From Candidatus Amarobacter glycogenicus (GTDB taxonomy: Bacteria > Chloroflexota > Dehalococcoidia > Tepidiformales > Tepidiformaceae), in contig JADJZF010000007.1 of the NCBI GenBank assembly GCA_016719395.1, positions 1 to 64,000 on the forward strand: 64,000 nucleotides of DNA, written 5' to 3'. Shown piece by piece: positions 26,915 to 37,988 of the stretch. Position 1 is the first letter of the stretch. Every line of letters starts with the position of its first letter. Under the pieces are notes generated by a model. It was not told the DNA's origin. It saw only the letters and a list, made by a program, of their open reading frames with translations, and searched no databases. Both the position numbers and the translations under genes were made by a program.

Positions 26915-28834
26915 TTGACCGAGATTCTCGATCGTATTGACGGCCCCAGAGACCTCCGCGGGCTCACGTACGAGCAACTCGAACAGCTCTCCGATGAAAT
27001 CCGCCACTTCCTCGTCGACACCGTGGACTGTATCGGCGGCGGCGGCCATCTCGCCTCCAATCTGGGCGTGGTCGAACTCTCCATCGCCCTCCACCGCTTG
27101 TTCGATACCCCGAAAGACAAAGTCGTCTGGGATGTCAGCCATCAGGTCTACGTCCATAAGATCCTGACCGGCCGCAAAGACCGCATGACGAGCATCCGCC
27201 AGTTCGGCGGGCTCTCCGGTTTTTCCGATCGTACCGAAAGCGAACATGATGTGTTCGGCGCCGGACATGCGGGCACATCCATCTCCGCCGCTGTGGGAAT
27301 GGCCGTCGCCCGTGATCTCAAGGGCGATGACTACTATTCCATCGCCGTCATCGGCGACGGCGCTATGACTGCCGGTATGGCTCTGGAAGCGGTGAACCAT
27401 GCCGGTCACCTCCGTACCCAGAAGCTCATCGTCGTCCTCAACGACAACGCCATGTCGATCTCGCCCAACGTTGGTGCGCTCAGCAAGAACGTGAACAAGA
27501 TCCGCGTCGATCCGCTCTATCGCAACGCCAAGCGCGACTTGAGCGAGTTCGTCGAGCACCTCCCGCTCGGCCGCCAGGTCTGGCAGGGCGCTAAGCGAGT
27601 GAAAGCCAGCGTGCGTGACTTGCTCGTCCCTGTGACGTTCTGGGAGCAATTCGGCTTCGAGTACTACGGGCCGATCGACGGCCACAACATCGCTGAGCTC
27701 GAGGCGACCTTCAACGCGATCAAGCGAGTCCCCGGCAAGCCCGTCCTGCTCCATATTCTGACGGAGAAGGGTCATGGCATCCCGGAGGCCGCAGCCGACC
27801 CGATAAAGAGTCACAGCGGCACGTACTGGTTGAAGAAACCTGCGGCGCCCGACGCCCCGAAGCCCAAACCGAGCTACAGCCAGGTCTTCGCCGAAGCGAC
27901 CCGGGAGCTCATCGAGTCCGATCCCCGCGTCGTCGCCGTTACCGCCGCGATGCTCGAGGGCACGGGCCTCGCTCCCGTACATGCGAAGCACCCGGACCGC
28001 GTATTCGATGTTGGCATCGCCGAGCAGCACGCGGTGACCTTTGCCGCCGGACTCGCAACCGAAGGCATTAAGCCTATCTGTGCCATCTACTCGACCTTCC
28101 TGCAACGCGGGTTCGACTCGGTCGTCCACGACGTCGTCGTTCAGGGCCTTCCCGTGGTCTTCGCGATGGATCGTGCGGGATTCGTCGGCGACGACGGCAA
28201 GACGCACCAGGGTTTCATCGACATCAGCTTCCTCCGCTGCCTGCCGAACATGGTCATCGCCGCCCCGAAAGACGAACGCGAACTGCGCGACTTGCTCTAC
28301 ACGGGGGTCAACCACAGCGGCCCGTTCGCCCTGCGCTACCCGCGCGGCTCCGGCCCGGGTGCCTCAACGGTTGAGCCAATGAGGCAATTGCCCATCGGCC
28401 GCGGCGAAGTCCTGCGCGAAGGCCGCGACGTTACGCTCGTAGGGTTCGGCACGTCCGTCTCGGAGTGCCTGCTCGCTGCCGGCATCCTCGAGCAGGCAGG
28501 CATCGATGCGGCGGTCATCAACGCGCGCTATGCCAAACCGCTCGATGAGGAACTCCTCCTTCGCTATGCGCGGACGACAGGCGGGCTCGTCACCGCTGAA
28601 GAAAACGTCCGCGCGGGTGGCTTCGGCGATGCGGTGCTGGAACTGCTCGCCGATAACGGCCTGGCCACGAAGAACCTGGCCAACCTCGCGATGCCGGACC
28701 AAATCGTCGACCACGGCCCGCAGGCCACCTTCCGCCAGATCTATCAGCTCGATGCGGCCGGGATCGCCGCACGCGCGAAAGCGCTGCTCGGGGCCTCCCC
28801 CTCCGCACCTCTGGTCACACTGGCAGCGACCTGA
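26915..28834 (+). CDS. dxs: 1-deoxy-D-xylulose-5-phosphate synthase
   Basis: Dxs condenses pyruvate with glyceraldehyde-3-phosphate, the entry step of the MEP pathway, using thiamine diphosphate. It contains GGGGHLASNLGVVELSIALH, written here as GGHLASNLGVVELSIALH, then GDGAMTAGMALEAVNHAG (ThDP Mg site), FEYYGPIDGHN, the transketolase domain DVGIAEQHAVTFAAGLA, and DRAGFVGDDGKTHQG. Length of 639 aa is normal. The start is TTG 26915 with GGAGGG 9 bases upstream. The polyprenyl synthase begins two bases after its stop, so supply and use of isoprenoid precursors are co-expressed. Confidence 0.96.
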   Translation: MTEILDRIDGPRDLRGLTYEQLEQLSDEIRHFLVDTVDCIGGGGHLASNLGVVELSIALHRLFDTPKDKVVWDVSHQVYVHKILTGRKDRMTSIRQFGGLSGFSDRTESEHDVFGAGHAGTSISAAVGMAVARDLKGDDYYSIAVIGDGAMTAGMALEAVNHAGHLRTQKLIVVLNDNAMSISPNVGALSKNVNKIRVDPLYRNAKRDLSEFVEHLPLGRQVWQGAKRVKASVRDLLVPVTFWEQFGFEYYGPIDGHNIAELEATFNAIKRVPGKPVLLHILTEKGHGIPEAAADPIKSHSGTYWLKKPAAPDAPKPKPSYSQVFAEATRELIESDPRVVAVTAAMLEGTGLAPVHAKHPDRVFDVGIAEQHAVTFAAGLATEGIKPICAIYSTFLQRGFDSVVHDVVVQGLPVVFAMDRAGFVGDDGKTHQGFIDISFLRCLPNMVIAAPKDERELRDLLYTGVNHSGPFALRYPRGSGPGASTVEPMRQLPIGRGEVLREGRDVTLVGFGTSVSECLLAAGILEQAGIDAAVINARYAKPLDEELLLRYARTTGGLVTAEENVRAGGFGDAVLELLADNGLATKNLANLAMPDQIVDHGPQATFRQIYQLDAAGIAARAKALLGASPSAPLVTLAAT

Positions 28835-28835
28835 A

Positions 28836-29846
28836 ATGCCCGCTCCCCTTCCGGTAGCCCTCGCGCGGCACCTGCCGGCGGTCGAGACTGCCTTGCAGTC
28901 CGCCCTCGCCGACGGTCCTGCTGAACTTGCCGAGATAGCACGGTATGTCCTTGGCTGGCAGGACGAACTTGGCAGTGCGGTCACCACCGGCGGCAAGCGC
29001 ATTCGCCCCGCCCTCTGCCTCTTTGCCGCCACGCTGTTCGGCAGCCCACCCGAAGTGGCACTCCCGGGAGCCGTCGCCGTCGAGCTCATCCACAACTTCT
29101 CCCTCGTGCACGACGATGTTCAGGATCGCGACGCCGAGCGGCACTCGCGCCCAACGGTCTGGGCGTTGAAGGGAGAGGGACAGGCGATAAACGCCGGCGA
29201 CTTCCTGATCACGCGGGCGGTGTCCGCCCTCCTGGACGGCGCAGGACCGGCGAGTCGCCGTCTCGCCGCGCTGGCAGTCCTGAACGACGCAATGGCGCGG
29301 ATGATATACGGCCAATGGCAAGACATTGCCTTCGAGTCACGCGAGAGCGTCACGCCGGACGAATACCTTGAGATGATCCGCGGGAAGACGGGCGCACTCC
29401 TCGGCGCGCCCCTGGCGATGGGGGCGCTGCTCGCGGGTGCGGACGAACACCAGGCCCGGACGCTGCAGCGCTGGGGCGAGACCGTTGGGCTGGCATTTCA
29501 GGTCCAGGATGACTACCTGGGAATCTGGGGAGATCCTAACCAGACCGGTAAATCCACGAGCAGCGACATCCTCAGGCGAAAGAAGACGCTTCCCATCGTC
29601 CACGGCCTCGCTGGTTCTGCGGCACACACGATCCAGCGTGCTTATGCCAGCGCCGTTATGTCTGAAGATGAGCTTTCGGAAGTCGTCGGCGCGCTTGACG
29701 CCGGCGGCTCCCGTGAGTACTCACGGTCCGAGGCTGACCGCCTCGTCGCCGAAGCCGGCGCCCTGCTGGCGGCTTTCGAGCTCCCGGAGACCGTCCGGCA
29801 GCAGCTCCGTGAAATCGGCGCCTACCTGGTCGACCGCGACCGTTAG
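28836..29846 (+). CDS. Polyprenyl (geranylgeranyl-type) diphosphate synthase
   Basis: A 336-residue all-helical prenyltransferase that elongates allylic diphosphates with IPP. Visible are GGKRIRPALCL, VELIHNFSLVHDDVQDRD with the first aspartate-rich motif, GDFLITRAV, and QVQDDYLGIWGDPNQTGKSTSSD with the second Asp motif. Two small residues before the first motif (HNFSLVHDD: Phe-Ser) do not allow a firm chain-length call; C20 is typical for such enzymes. It is translationally coupled to dxs. Confidence 0.93.
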   Translation: MPAPLPVALARHLPAVETALQSALADGPAELAEIARYVLGWQDELGSAVTTGGKRIRPALCLFAATLFGSPPEVALPGAVAVELIHNFSLVHDDVQDRDAERHSRPTVWALKGEGQAINAGDFLITRAVSALLDGAGPASRRLAALAVLNDAMARMIYGQWQDIAFESRESVTPDEYLEMIRGKTGALLGAPLAMGALLAGADEHQARTLQRWGETVGLAFQVQDDYLGIWGDPNQTGKSTSSDILRRKKTLPIVHGLAGSAAHTIQRAYASAVMSEDELSEVVGALDAGGSREYSRSEADRLVAEAGALLAAFELPETVRQQLREIGAYLVDRDR

Positions 29847-29887
29847 GGCAGATTGCCCGTTTGCCGTTGCTCCCATAGCTTCTCGCT

Positions 29888-30475
29888 GTGTTCGAGAACG
29901 TCCGCGAAGACATCCGCATCGGCGTAGCCTGGCACAGTGTGCCGGGAGTTCGCCGACTCCTCGGTGAGCGTGCGGAGACACTCGCTGCGGTTCTGCTGTC
30001 GAACGAGCTCCAGGTCCTGCTGGTTTACCGCTTCCAGGCGTGGGCCCGCGCACACCGAGTGCCCATCATTCCGTTCTGCTGCCGGCGGCTGACGATGGTG
30101 CTGGCTGGTGTCTCTATCGGTGACCATGTGCAAATCGGGCCAGGCCTCCTCCTCAATCACGGTCACGTCATCATCGACGGCGAGGTGACGATAGGGCCGG
30201 ACTGCTCCATTTCGCCGTTCGTGACACTCGGTCTGAACACCGGCGGCCCGGATGTCAGCCTCGTTGGGCCAACGTTAGGAAGGTTCGTCTTCATCGGGAC
30301 CGGCGCCAAAGTCCTGGGTCCTGTGACAGTCGGCGACAACGCCCGGATCGGTGCGAATGCAGTGGTCATGATCGACGTACCGGAGAACTCGACTGCGGTC
30401 GGCGTGCCCGCACGCATCGTGTCGCACGAGCGACCGCTGGGGCGGGCTTCACGCAGCGACGCCGGCTCTAATTGA
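29888..30475 (+). CDS. Serine O-acetyltransferase-like hexapeptide protein
   Basis: A 195-residue acetyltransferase with an N-terminal helical part (FENVREDIRIGVAWHSVPG) and a left-handed beta-helix (GVSIGDHVQIGPGLLLNHGHVIIDGEVTIGPDC, IGANAVVMIDVPENSTAVG). CysE-like enzymes acetylate serine for cysteine synthesis, and the catalytic His may be in LLNHGHVIID. The N-terminal domain is shorter than in CysE, so a sugar- or lipid-directed acetyltransferase is also possible. GTG start. It overlaps the convergent gltD stop by eight bases. Confidence 0.8.
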   Translation: MFENVREDIRIGVAWHSVPGVRRLLGERAETLAAVLLSNELQVLLVYRFQAWARAHRVPIIPFCCRRLTMVLAGVSIGDHVQIGPGLLLNHGHVIIDGEVTIGPDCSISPFVTLGLNTGGPDVSLVGPTLGRFVFIGTGAKVLGPVTVGDNARIGANAVVMIDVPENSTAVGVPARIVSHERPLGRASRSDAGSN

Positions 30476-31907
30476 TCGGGAGCAGCGTCTCGCCCATCAG
30501 GTACTGGTCGATGCCCCGCGCCGCTGCACGGCCCTCGGCGATAGCCCAGACGATCAGCGACTGACCACGGGTCATGTCGCCGGCGGTGAAGACGCCCGGC
30601 ACGGATGTCATCTTGTTCTCGTCGCCCCGCACGTTTCCGCGCTCGGTCAACTCCACGCCGAGTTGTTCCAGCATCCCCGGCTTTTCTGGCCCAAGGAATC
30701 CCATCGCGAGGAAGATCAGGTCGACCGGTTCAGCGAACTCCGAACCCGGCACTTCTCTCATGACCTGGCGGCCATCCTCGCTCACAAATTCCACCCTCAC
30801 CGCATGGAGCGTGGTTAGCTTCCCGTTCTCGCCCGAGAGGGACTTCGTCATCACGCTGTAGTCCCGAGCGCCGCCTTCCTCGTGTGCCGAGGAGACCCGG
30901 TAGATGTTCGGGTAGGTCGGCCAGGGATTGTCGCTCGATCGCGAAGCAGGCGGCTTCGGGAGGATTTCATACTGCAGGATCTCACGCGCTCCCTGTCGAA
31001 GCGCCGTCCCAAGGCAGTCGGCGCCGGTATCGCCACCACCAAGAATGATGACGCGCTTGCCCTCCGCCGAAATGAACCTGGACGCAGGGATCTCGTCTCC
31101 CGCGTTCCGTTTGTTCTGCATCGGCAGGTACTCCATGGCGTAGTACACGCCTTCGAGCTCTCGTCCGGGTACTTCAAGGTTACGTGCGTGCGTCGCGCCG
31201 CCCGAAAGACAGACCGCGTCGAATTGCGCGAGAAGTTCGCGCGCGTCGATGTCCCGGCCGACATTCACGCCGGGCCTGAACACCACGCCCTCCGCCGTCA
31301 TCTGTTCCATGCGGCGGTCCAGGAATCGCTTTTCCATCTTGAAGTCAGGGATCCCATACCGCATGAGTCCGCCGATACGGCTGTCTCGTTCGAACACCGT
31401 CACTCCGTGCCCGGCGCGAGCGAGCTGTTGTGCCGCGGCGAGGCCGGCGGGCCCAGAACCGATGACCGCCACGGTCTTACCCGTCTTCACCCGGGCCGGT
31501 TGCGGCTTCACCCAACCCGCGGCGAAAGCGTGTTCGATGATGGTCAGCTCGACCTGCTTGATGGTGACAGGGTCGCTGTTGATTCCGAGGACGCATGCCC
31601 CCTCGCACGGTGCGGGACAGAGCCGCCCCGTGAACTCCGGAAAGTTGTTGGTCGCGTGCAGCCGTTCGATGGCATCCTGCCACTTGTCGCGGTACACGAG
31701 GTCATTCCAGTCGGGGATGATATTCCCAAGGGGACACCCCTGGTGACAGAACGGGATGCCGCAGTCCATGCAGCGTGCCGCCTGTTGCTTGAGATGTGAA
31801 ACCGGGAAGTCCTCGTAGACTTCCAGCCAGTCGTGGACGCGCGATTCAACCGCCCGGCGCGTTGGCGTTTCCCGCTCAAATTCAAGGAACCCGGTCGGTT
31901 TAGCCAC
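30468..31907 (-). CDS. gltD: Glutamate synthase small subunit
   Basis: GltD passes electrons from NADPH through FAD and Fe-S clusters to GltB. The N-terminal Cys motifs ARCMDCGIPFCHQGCPLGN and GRLCPAPCEGACVLG bind two [4Fe-4S] clusters. The FAD site is VIGSGPAGLAAAQQLARAGH, and the NADPH site is VIILGGGDTGADCLGTALRQG. The C-terminal GVFTAGDMTRGQSLIVWAI completes the FAD domain. GTG 31907 is chosen; it overlaps the gltB stop by eight bases, so the two subunits are translationally coupled. Length about 479 aa, typical. Confidence 0.95.
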   Translation of the reverse strand: MAKPTGFLEFERETPTRRAVESRVHDWLEVYEDFPVSHLKQQAARCMDCGIPFCHQGCPLGNIIPDWNDLVYRDKWQDAIERLHATNNFPEFTGRLCPAPCEGACVLGINSDPVTIKQVELTIIEHAFAAGWVKPQPARVKTGKTVAVIGSGPAGLAAAQQLARAGHGVTVFERDSRIGGLMRYGIPDFKMEKRFLDRRMEQMTAEGVVFRPGVNVGRDIDARELLAQFDAVCLSGGATHARNLEVPGRELEGVYYAMEYLPMQNKRNAGDEIPASRFISAEGKRVIILGGGDTGADCLGTALRQGAREILQYEILPKPPASRSSDNPWPTYPNIYRVSSAHEEGGARDYSVMTKSLSGENGKLTTLHAVRVEFVSEDGRQVMREVPGSEFAEPVDLIFLAMGFLGPEKPGMLEQLGVELTERGNVRGDENKMTSVPGVFTAGDMTRGQSLIVWAIAEGRAAARGIDQYLMGETLLPIN

Positions 31908-34900
31908 GCCCCACCCCCGCGGTCTCGCGGTCCTCATCCGAGGCGCGCGTCCGTGCTGCATCCAGCACCCGGCGGTACTCCCGCGGCATCACTTTCACGA
32001 ACCTGGTGGCGAGCACCGGCCAGTCCCGGAGGATGCGCTGCGCGACCGTGCTCCCCGTATATTCCAGGTGCCGTTCGAGCAGCCCCTGGACCAGGTCGAG
32101 GTCCTCGTGTTCTTCCAGCCGTTCGAGCCCAACCATCTCCATGTTGCAGCGCTCCGGGAAACTCCCGTCTTCATCGAAGACGAAGGCGATCCCGCCGCTC
32201 ATGCCGGCGCCGAAGTTCCGGCCCGTCTTACCGATGACGACTGCCCGGCCGCCGGTCATGTACTCGCATCCGTGGTCGCCCGTCCCCTCCACCACGCCCA
32301 CGACGCCGCTGTTCCGCACCATGAAGCGCTCTCCCGCGACTCCACGGAAGAACGCAGCTCCTCCCGTCGCGCCATAGAGCGCCACATTCCCGACGACGAT
32401 GTTCTCTTCGGGAACAAAAGGCGAAGTGGGCGGTGGGTAGACGATGACTTTGCCGCCGGAAAGCCCCTTCCCGACGTAGTCGTTCGAGTCTCCTTCAAGC
32501 CGGAGCGTGATACCGGACGGGACGAACGCCCCGAAGCTCTGGCCCGCCGAGCCCCGGAAGTGGAGATCGATGGTGTCGTCGGGCAGCCCTGCGGCGCCGT
32601 ACTTGCGAGTCAGCTCGCTCCCCAGCATGGTCCCCACGGTCCGGTTCTCGTTGCGGATGTCCATCTCGAAAGAGACCTTCTCCCCGCGTTCCAGGGCCGG
32701 CTTGCACAGCTCCAGCAGTTGGTTGTCCAGCGCGCGGCTCAGACCGTGGTCTTGTTCTGCAACCCGGCGCACCGGGACGCTGGAAGCATTCTCAGGCCGG
32801 TAAAGGATCGCCGAGAGGTCGAGTCCCTGCGCCTTCCAGTGATTCACGGCCCGCCGCACGTCGAGCAGGTCGCTCCGTCCGATCATCTCATCCAGCGAGC
32901 GGAAGCCGAGTTGTGCCATGTAGCCGCGGACCTCCTCCGCGATGAAAGTGAAGAAGTTGACGACATGGTCGGCTTTCCCCGAGAACTTCTCCCGCAATTC
33001 CGGGTTCTGCGTCGCGATGCCAACCGGGCACGTGTCCAGGTGACAGACCCGCATCATCACGCAGCCCATGACCACCAGCGGCGCGGTCGCGAAACCGAAC
33101 TCCTCGGCGCCCAGCAACGCACCCACGATGACATCGCGGCCCGTCTTCATCTGGCCGTCAACCTGGACAACAATCCGATCGCGCAGCTTGTTCAACACCA
33201 GTGTTTGCTGCGTCTCGGAAAGGCCGAGCTCCCACGGGATGCCGGCATGCTTCAGAGAAGTCAGCGGGCTCGCGCCTGTGCCACCGTCGTGGCCGCTGAT
33301 CAACACGAGGTCGGACTTCGCCTTCGCCACGCCCGCAGCGACGGTGCCCACGCCCACTTCCGCGACGAGCTTCACGCTGATCCGCGCTCGAGGGTTCGAG
33401 TTCTTCAGATCATGAATGAGCTGTGCAAGGTCCTCGATAGAGTAAATGTCGTGGTGAGGAGGTGGGCTGATCAGTCCAACGCCGGGCATCGCGTGACGGA
33501 CCTCTGCGATCCACGGATAGACCTTCGCCCCCGGAAGTTGTCCGCCTTCGCCGGGTTTCGCGCCCTGGGCCATCTTGATCTGGAGTTCGTCGGCGTTGAC
33601 CAGGTACTCGCTCGTGACACCGAATCGTCCCGAAGCAACCTGCTTGATCGAGCTTCGCCGCAAGTCACCGTTCGCATCCGGGTGAATCGCCGGCGGTCCT
33701 CGCCACCTTCGCCGGTGTTGCTGCGGCCACCGATGCGGTTCATTGCGATCGCGAGCGTCTCGTGGGCCTCGGCGCTGATCGATCCGAACGACATCGCCCC
33801 GGTCGCGAAGCGCTTGAAGAGACTCTCAACCGACTCGACCTGCTCGATGGGCACCGGCGGCCGGTCCGGCCTGAACTCGAACAGTCCCCGGAGGGTACAC
33901 ATCCGCTCGGCCTGGTCATCCACGAGCTTGGTGTACTCGCGGAAGATGTTGTACTGGCCGGTCCGCGTCGCGTGCTGGAGCTTAAACACCGTGTCCGGGT
34001 TGAAGAGGTGGAACTCTCCGTCGCGCCGCCACTGGTAATGGCCGCCCCATTGAAGCTCGTGCAGGCTGCCGTCACGGGGCGGGTAGGCGCGCTGGTGGTG
34101 GGCGAGAGCTTCGATAGCGACCTCATCGATACCGATCCCGCCGATGCGCGAAACCGTCTTCGTGAAGTACCGATCGATGAAGACATCCGAAAGACCTATG
34201 GCCTCGAAGATCTGCGCTCCCCGGTAGCTGTGAATGGTCGAGATGCCCATCTTGGACATCACCTTCACTACGCCCTTCTTGATCGCCTTAAGGTAGTGGT
34301 GTTGCAGGTCCTCGACGGAGATGCCTTCATCGATGTACCCATCCTTCTGGACCTGGGCCAGTGAATCCAGGGCGAGGTAGGGGTTGATCGCGCCCGCGCC
34401 GTATCCGATCAGCAGGGCGAAATGATGAACTTCGCGCGCATCGCCCGTTTCGACGATCAGCCCGACCTGGGTGCGCTTCTTCTCTCGAATCAGGTGATTA
34501 TGTAATCCCGCGACTGCCAGCAGCGAGGGGATCGGCGCATGTTCCGAGTCGACGCCCCGGTCCGAGAGGATCAGGACCTTCGCCCCGCCCTCGATGGCGA
34601 CGTCGGCGGCCCCGAAAAGGGACTGCATCGCCGGCTCCAGACCCGCAGGGCCTGCCATCACCGGAAAGGTCATCGGCAGGACGGTCGCGCGAAGCGCGTG
34701 ATCCTTCAGCGACTTGAACTTCGCGAGTTCTTCGTTGCCGATGAACGGGCTTTCCAGGCTCACCAGGTGGCAACTTTCGGGCTCCGGGTCGAGGAGGTTG
34801 CCCTCGGGGCCGATGACCGTTTTCACGGAAGTCACAAGTTCCTCGCGGATGGCGTCCAGAGGCGGGTTCGTTACCTGGGCGAAGAGCTGCTGAAAGTAGT

Positions 34901-36451
34901 TGTAGAGCGGCTGTGGTCGGGTCGAAAGCACGGCCAGCGGGGTGTCGGTCCCCATCGAGCCGAGCGCTTCTTCACTGTTCTTCGCCATCGGCCCCAGGAT
35001 GTACTTCAGGTCCTCGATGGAGTATCCGAAAGCAATCTGTTCCCGCAGAAGCGTTTCCGTGTCGGGCGCCGGCAGAGCCTCGGCCTCCGGGATTTCATCG
35101 ATGGAGACCAGGTTCCGCTTCAACCAGTCGGCATATGGCCGCTCAGTCGCGAGCCTCCCCTTCAGTTCGGCATCGTCGATGATCCGGCCTTCTTCCATGC
35201 TCACCAGGAACATCTTTCCCGGCTGCAGGCGCCCCTTGTGGACGATCTTCTCAGGCGCGATCGGCAAGACACCGACCTCCGACGCCATGATGACGATGTC
35301 GTCGTCGGTCACGTAATAACGCGACGGCCTCAGGCCGTTCCGGTCGAGGGTCGCCCCGATGTCCTTGCCATCCGTGAACGCCACGGAGGCGGGGCCGTCC
35401 CAGGGCTCCATCAGGCAGCTGTGGTATTCGTAAAAGGCCTTATTCTCCGCGCTCATCGATTCATGGCCCTGCCAGGCCTCGGGATGAGCATCATCATCGC
35501 GTGCGCCAGTGGACGCCCGGCGAGGACGAGCAGTTCGAGCGCCTGGTCGAGGCTCGCCGTGTCGCTCCCGTGCTCGTTGATGATCGGAAGGATCTTGTGA
35601 ATGTCTTCGAAATGCGGCGATGCGAAGAGCGCCTCGCGCGCAGCCATCCAGTTGCGGTTGCCGCGAAGCGTGTTGATCTCGCCGTTGTGCGCAACCATTC
35701 GATACGGGTGCGCCAGTTCCCAGCTCGGAAAGGTGTTCGTGCTGAACCGCGAATGGAACATCGCCATCGCGCTGATCACGTGCTTGTCGCTCAGGTCCGG
35801 GAAATACTCACGGAGCTGGATAGCCGTCAACATCCCTTTGTAGACGAATGTCCGACAGGAGAGACTCGCGAAGTAAAACCAGTCCGCTTCCTTGATCCCC
35901 CAGCGGTCGATGGCCTTCTCGAACCGCTTCCGAATGACGTACAGGCAGCGCTCGAACTCGTCTTCCGTAGTGACATCGCTCCCCCGGCCGACGAAGACCT
36001 GCTGGATGAACGGCTCCGCCTCGAGTGCCGTTTGTCCCAGCGAAGCGTTGTTCGTTGGGACTTCGCGCCAACCGAGGAGATGCTGGCCTTCCTCTTCGAC
36101 GATCGCCGCGAAGAGCGCCATTCCCTGCGCACGGGCGCGGGCATCCGGCGAGGCGAAGAAGAGGCCGGCGCCATACTGGCCGGCCTCGGGTAGTCGAATG
36201 CCAAGCTTCGCGCACTCTCGGCGGAAGAATTCGTGGGGCGTCTGGATCAGGATGCCCGCGCCGTCACCCGTGTTCGGCTCGCTGCCCGATGCACCGCGAT
36301 GGTTCAAGTGCTCCAGCGCGCTGAGACCGTCGTCCACGATCTGGTGGGACCGATGGCCCTTGAGGTGGACGATGAAACCGACACCGCAACTGTCGTGCTC
36401 GTGCTCCGGGCGGTATAACCCTTGCGCGGACGGCAAATGCGGATGGCCCAT
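31900..36451 (-). CDS. gltB: Glutamate synthase large subunit, two frameshifts
   Basis: GltB makes two glutamates from glutamine and 2-oxoglutarate. The Ntn amidotransferase N-terminus is visible (HDSCGVGFIVHLKG with the nucleophile Cys after the propeptide). It is followed by the central domain, the FMN barrel (ISGHDGGTGASPLTSLKHAG, CVMMRVCHLDTCPVGIATQN with the [3Fe-4S] Cys residues), and the beta-helix GXGXG domain (GLSGGKVIVYPP, GATGGAAFFRGVAGERF). Two frame breaks occur: near 35483, where one C appears lost in IPEAWQGHESMS, and near 33695 between NTGEGGED and IHPDANGDLRRSSIKQ. All parts are present over 1517 codons. Start ATG 36451 with GAGGA about 10 bases upstream. Confidence 0.94.
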
Positions 36452-36703
36452 CGTCGTCTTCCTCAAAACGTGTTGTTACTCCAGGAGCTCTCTCGTTTTG
36501 CAATGGCGATGCCCCTGCGGTGCCCGATTAGATTCGGTCCGCAGATTGTGAAAACAATCGCAATCACGAGCAAGCAACTGGGTGAGCCAGCAGTATAACT
36601 CAATCGTCAAGCCATCCGTCGAGCCCCACGGACCCGGACGCTGCAGATAACTGCCTGAGACGCGTGCTAAGGTATTCCGACCTCTACTCCCCGGACGGAA
36701 GCC
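36452..36703. promoter_or_regulatory. Divergent intergenic region gltB/aminotransferase with inverted repeat
   Basis: This 252-base gap must carry both promoters. A perfect inverted repeat GATTGT-GAAA-ACAATC (36544-36559) could be an operator, and CAGTATAACTC near 36589 offers a possible TATAAC -10 box on the plus strand. No known riboswitch is recognised. Confidence 0.4.
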
Positions 36704-37936
36704 ATGGCCGACCTCTTTTGGACCCCCGAACACCTCGAAGAGATGGTGAGTGCACGCTCAAGGATCCTGGGCCCGCAGGTCTGGGCCGCGGCAACGCCCG
36801 ATCCTCGCCACCTGATCTCTTTCGCGGGCGGCCTGCCCGACATCCCATCGCTGCCCGGCGAGCAGCTCCTGCGTGCCGCGAGGGCCGTCATCGAGCGCGA
36901 ACAGAAGGAAGCCCTGGAATACGGCGGGACCTTCGGCCCCCTCCCGCTCAGAGACGCGATTGCCGAGCGTTCTTCGCGAATCGAGGGGATTCCACTCACC
37001 CGGGATAACGTGATCATCGCTTCGGGCTCCGCGCACGCCATCGGGATGGTCTGTGAAACCCTCCTCGACCCTGGCGATGTCGTGATGGTCGAAAGCCCGA
37101 ACTTTCCCGGCAGCATGCGCACGATCCGTTCGTTTGGCGCCACACAGGTCGCCATTCCCATGGACGAGCAGGGGATGCGCTGCGACATCCTCGAAGACGA
37201 ACTCCAGAAGCTCGCGGACCAGGGGAAACGGGCAAAGTTCATCTACTGCATCCCGACGCATCAGAACCCGGCCGGCTGCACGCTCCAGCTCGACCGGCGC
37301 GAGAAACTGCTGGAACTCGCCCGGCGCTTTAACACATTCGTGCTCGAAGACGACGCCTATGGAGAGCTCTGGTTCGAACAGACCCCGCCCCCTTCGGTCT
37401 TCGCCCTGAGCAACGGAGACCACGGGATCAAGGTCTCCAGCTTCTCCAAGATCATTGCTACCGGACTGCGGATGGGCTGGATCATGGGCCCGCCCGCACT
37501 CATCAGCCGCGTGGCTGCCCTTCGCTACGACATGGGGAGCAGTCCATTTCTTGGCCGCGTCATCGCCGAGATGATGCGCAACGGCGACCTCGACAGGCAC
37601 ATCGAAAACCTGCGCGGCATCTACCTCCGCAAACTGGAACGCGTCGAAGACGCACTCGCTCGCTACACGGCGCCTTACGCCACCTACACCCGTCCTCTCG
37701 GCGGCTTCTTTCTCTGGCTGCAGTTGCGGCCGGGCCTGAATTCCCGCGACGTTCAGATGGCCGCCAACGAAAAAGGGGTGGTTGTCGGGCAGGGGCCGCA
37801 ATTCTTCGCCGATGGCAATGCCACAAACCACATTCGCCTCGCTTTCAGTTATGTCGCGATGGAAGAGATCGAGGAAGGCATTCACCGGCTTGGTGAGGCC
37901 ATGGCCGAAGTCGCCGCCCGCACCGCCGCGAAATGA
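36704..37936 (+). CDS. PLP-dependent aminotransferase, class I/II (LysN/2-aminoadipate type)
   Basis: A 410-residue fold-type I aminotransferase. Segments are ISFAGGLPDIPSLPGEQL (the GGxP opening of the 2-aminoadipate/kynurenine type), EYGGTFGPLPLRDAIAE, VESPNFPGSM, IPTHQNPAGCTLQLDRR, VLEDDAYGELWFE and the PLP-lysine segment SSFSKIIATGLRMGWIMG. The specificity is not clear from sequence; LysN-like enzymes act on 2-aminoadipate or branched and aromatic amino acids. It is divergent from glutamate synthase, which supplies the glutamate donor. Confidence 0.9.
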   Translation: MADLFWTPEHLEEMVSARSRILGPQVWAAATPDPRHLISFAGGLPDIPSLPGEQLLRAARAVIEREQKEALEYGGTFGPLPLRDAIAERSSRIEGIPLTRDNVIIASGSAHAIGMVCETLLDPGDVVMVESPNFPGSMRTIRSFGATQVAIPMDEQGMRCDILEDELQKLADQGKRAKFIYCIPTHQNPAGCTLQLDRREKLLELARRFNTFVLEDDAYGELWFEQTPPPSVFALSNGDHGIKVSSFSKIIATGLRMGWIMGPPALISRVAALRYDMGSSPFLGRVIAEMMRNGDLDRHIENLRGIYLRKLERVEDALARYTAPYATYTRPLGGFFLWLQLRPGLNSRDVQMAANEKGVVVGQGPQFFADGNATNHIRLAFSYVAMEEIEEGIHRLGEAMAEVAARTAAK

Positions 37937-37988
37937 CCCTTGACCGGCTGGCCAGGAAGTTAGACAGTCCGGGGTGACAATCGAATAT

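Noticed and set aside
32068..34038. Very long open frame on the plus strand opposite gltB (about 656 codons)
   Set aside because: It mirrors the gltB coding strand; GC-rich codon use leaves few stops in the complementary frame. Protein content is His/Arg-rich with no motif, while gltB carries all family motifs.
36452..36703. Possible glutamine or glutamate riboswitch upstream of gltB
   Set aside because: No glnA-motif or other known core sequence could be found on the minus strand; only a short inverted repeat is visible.
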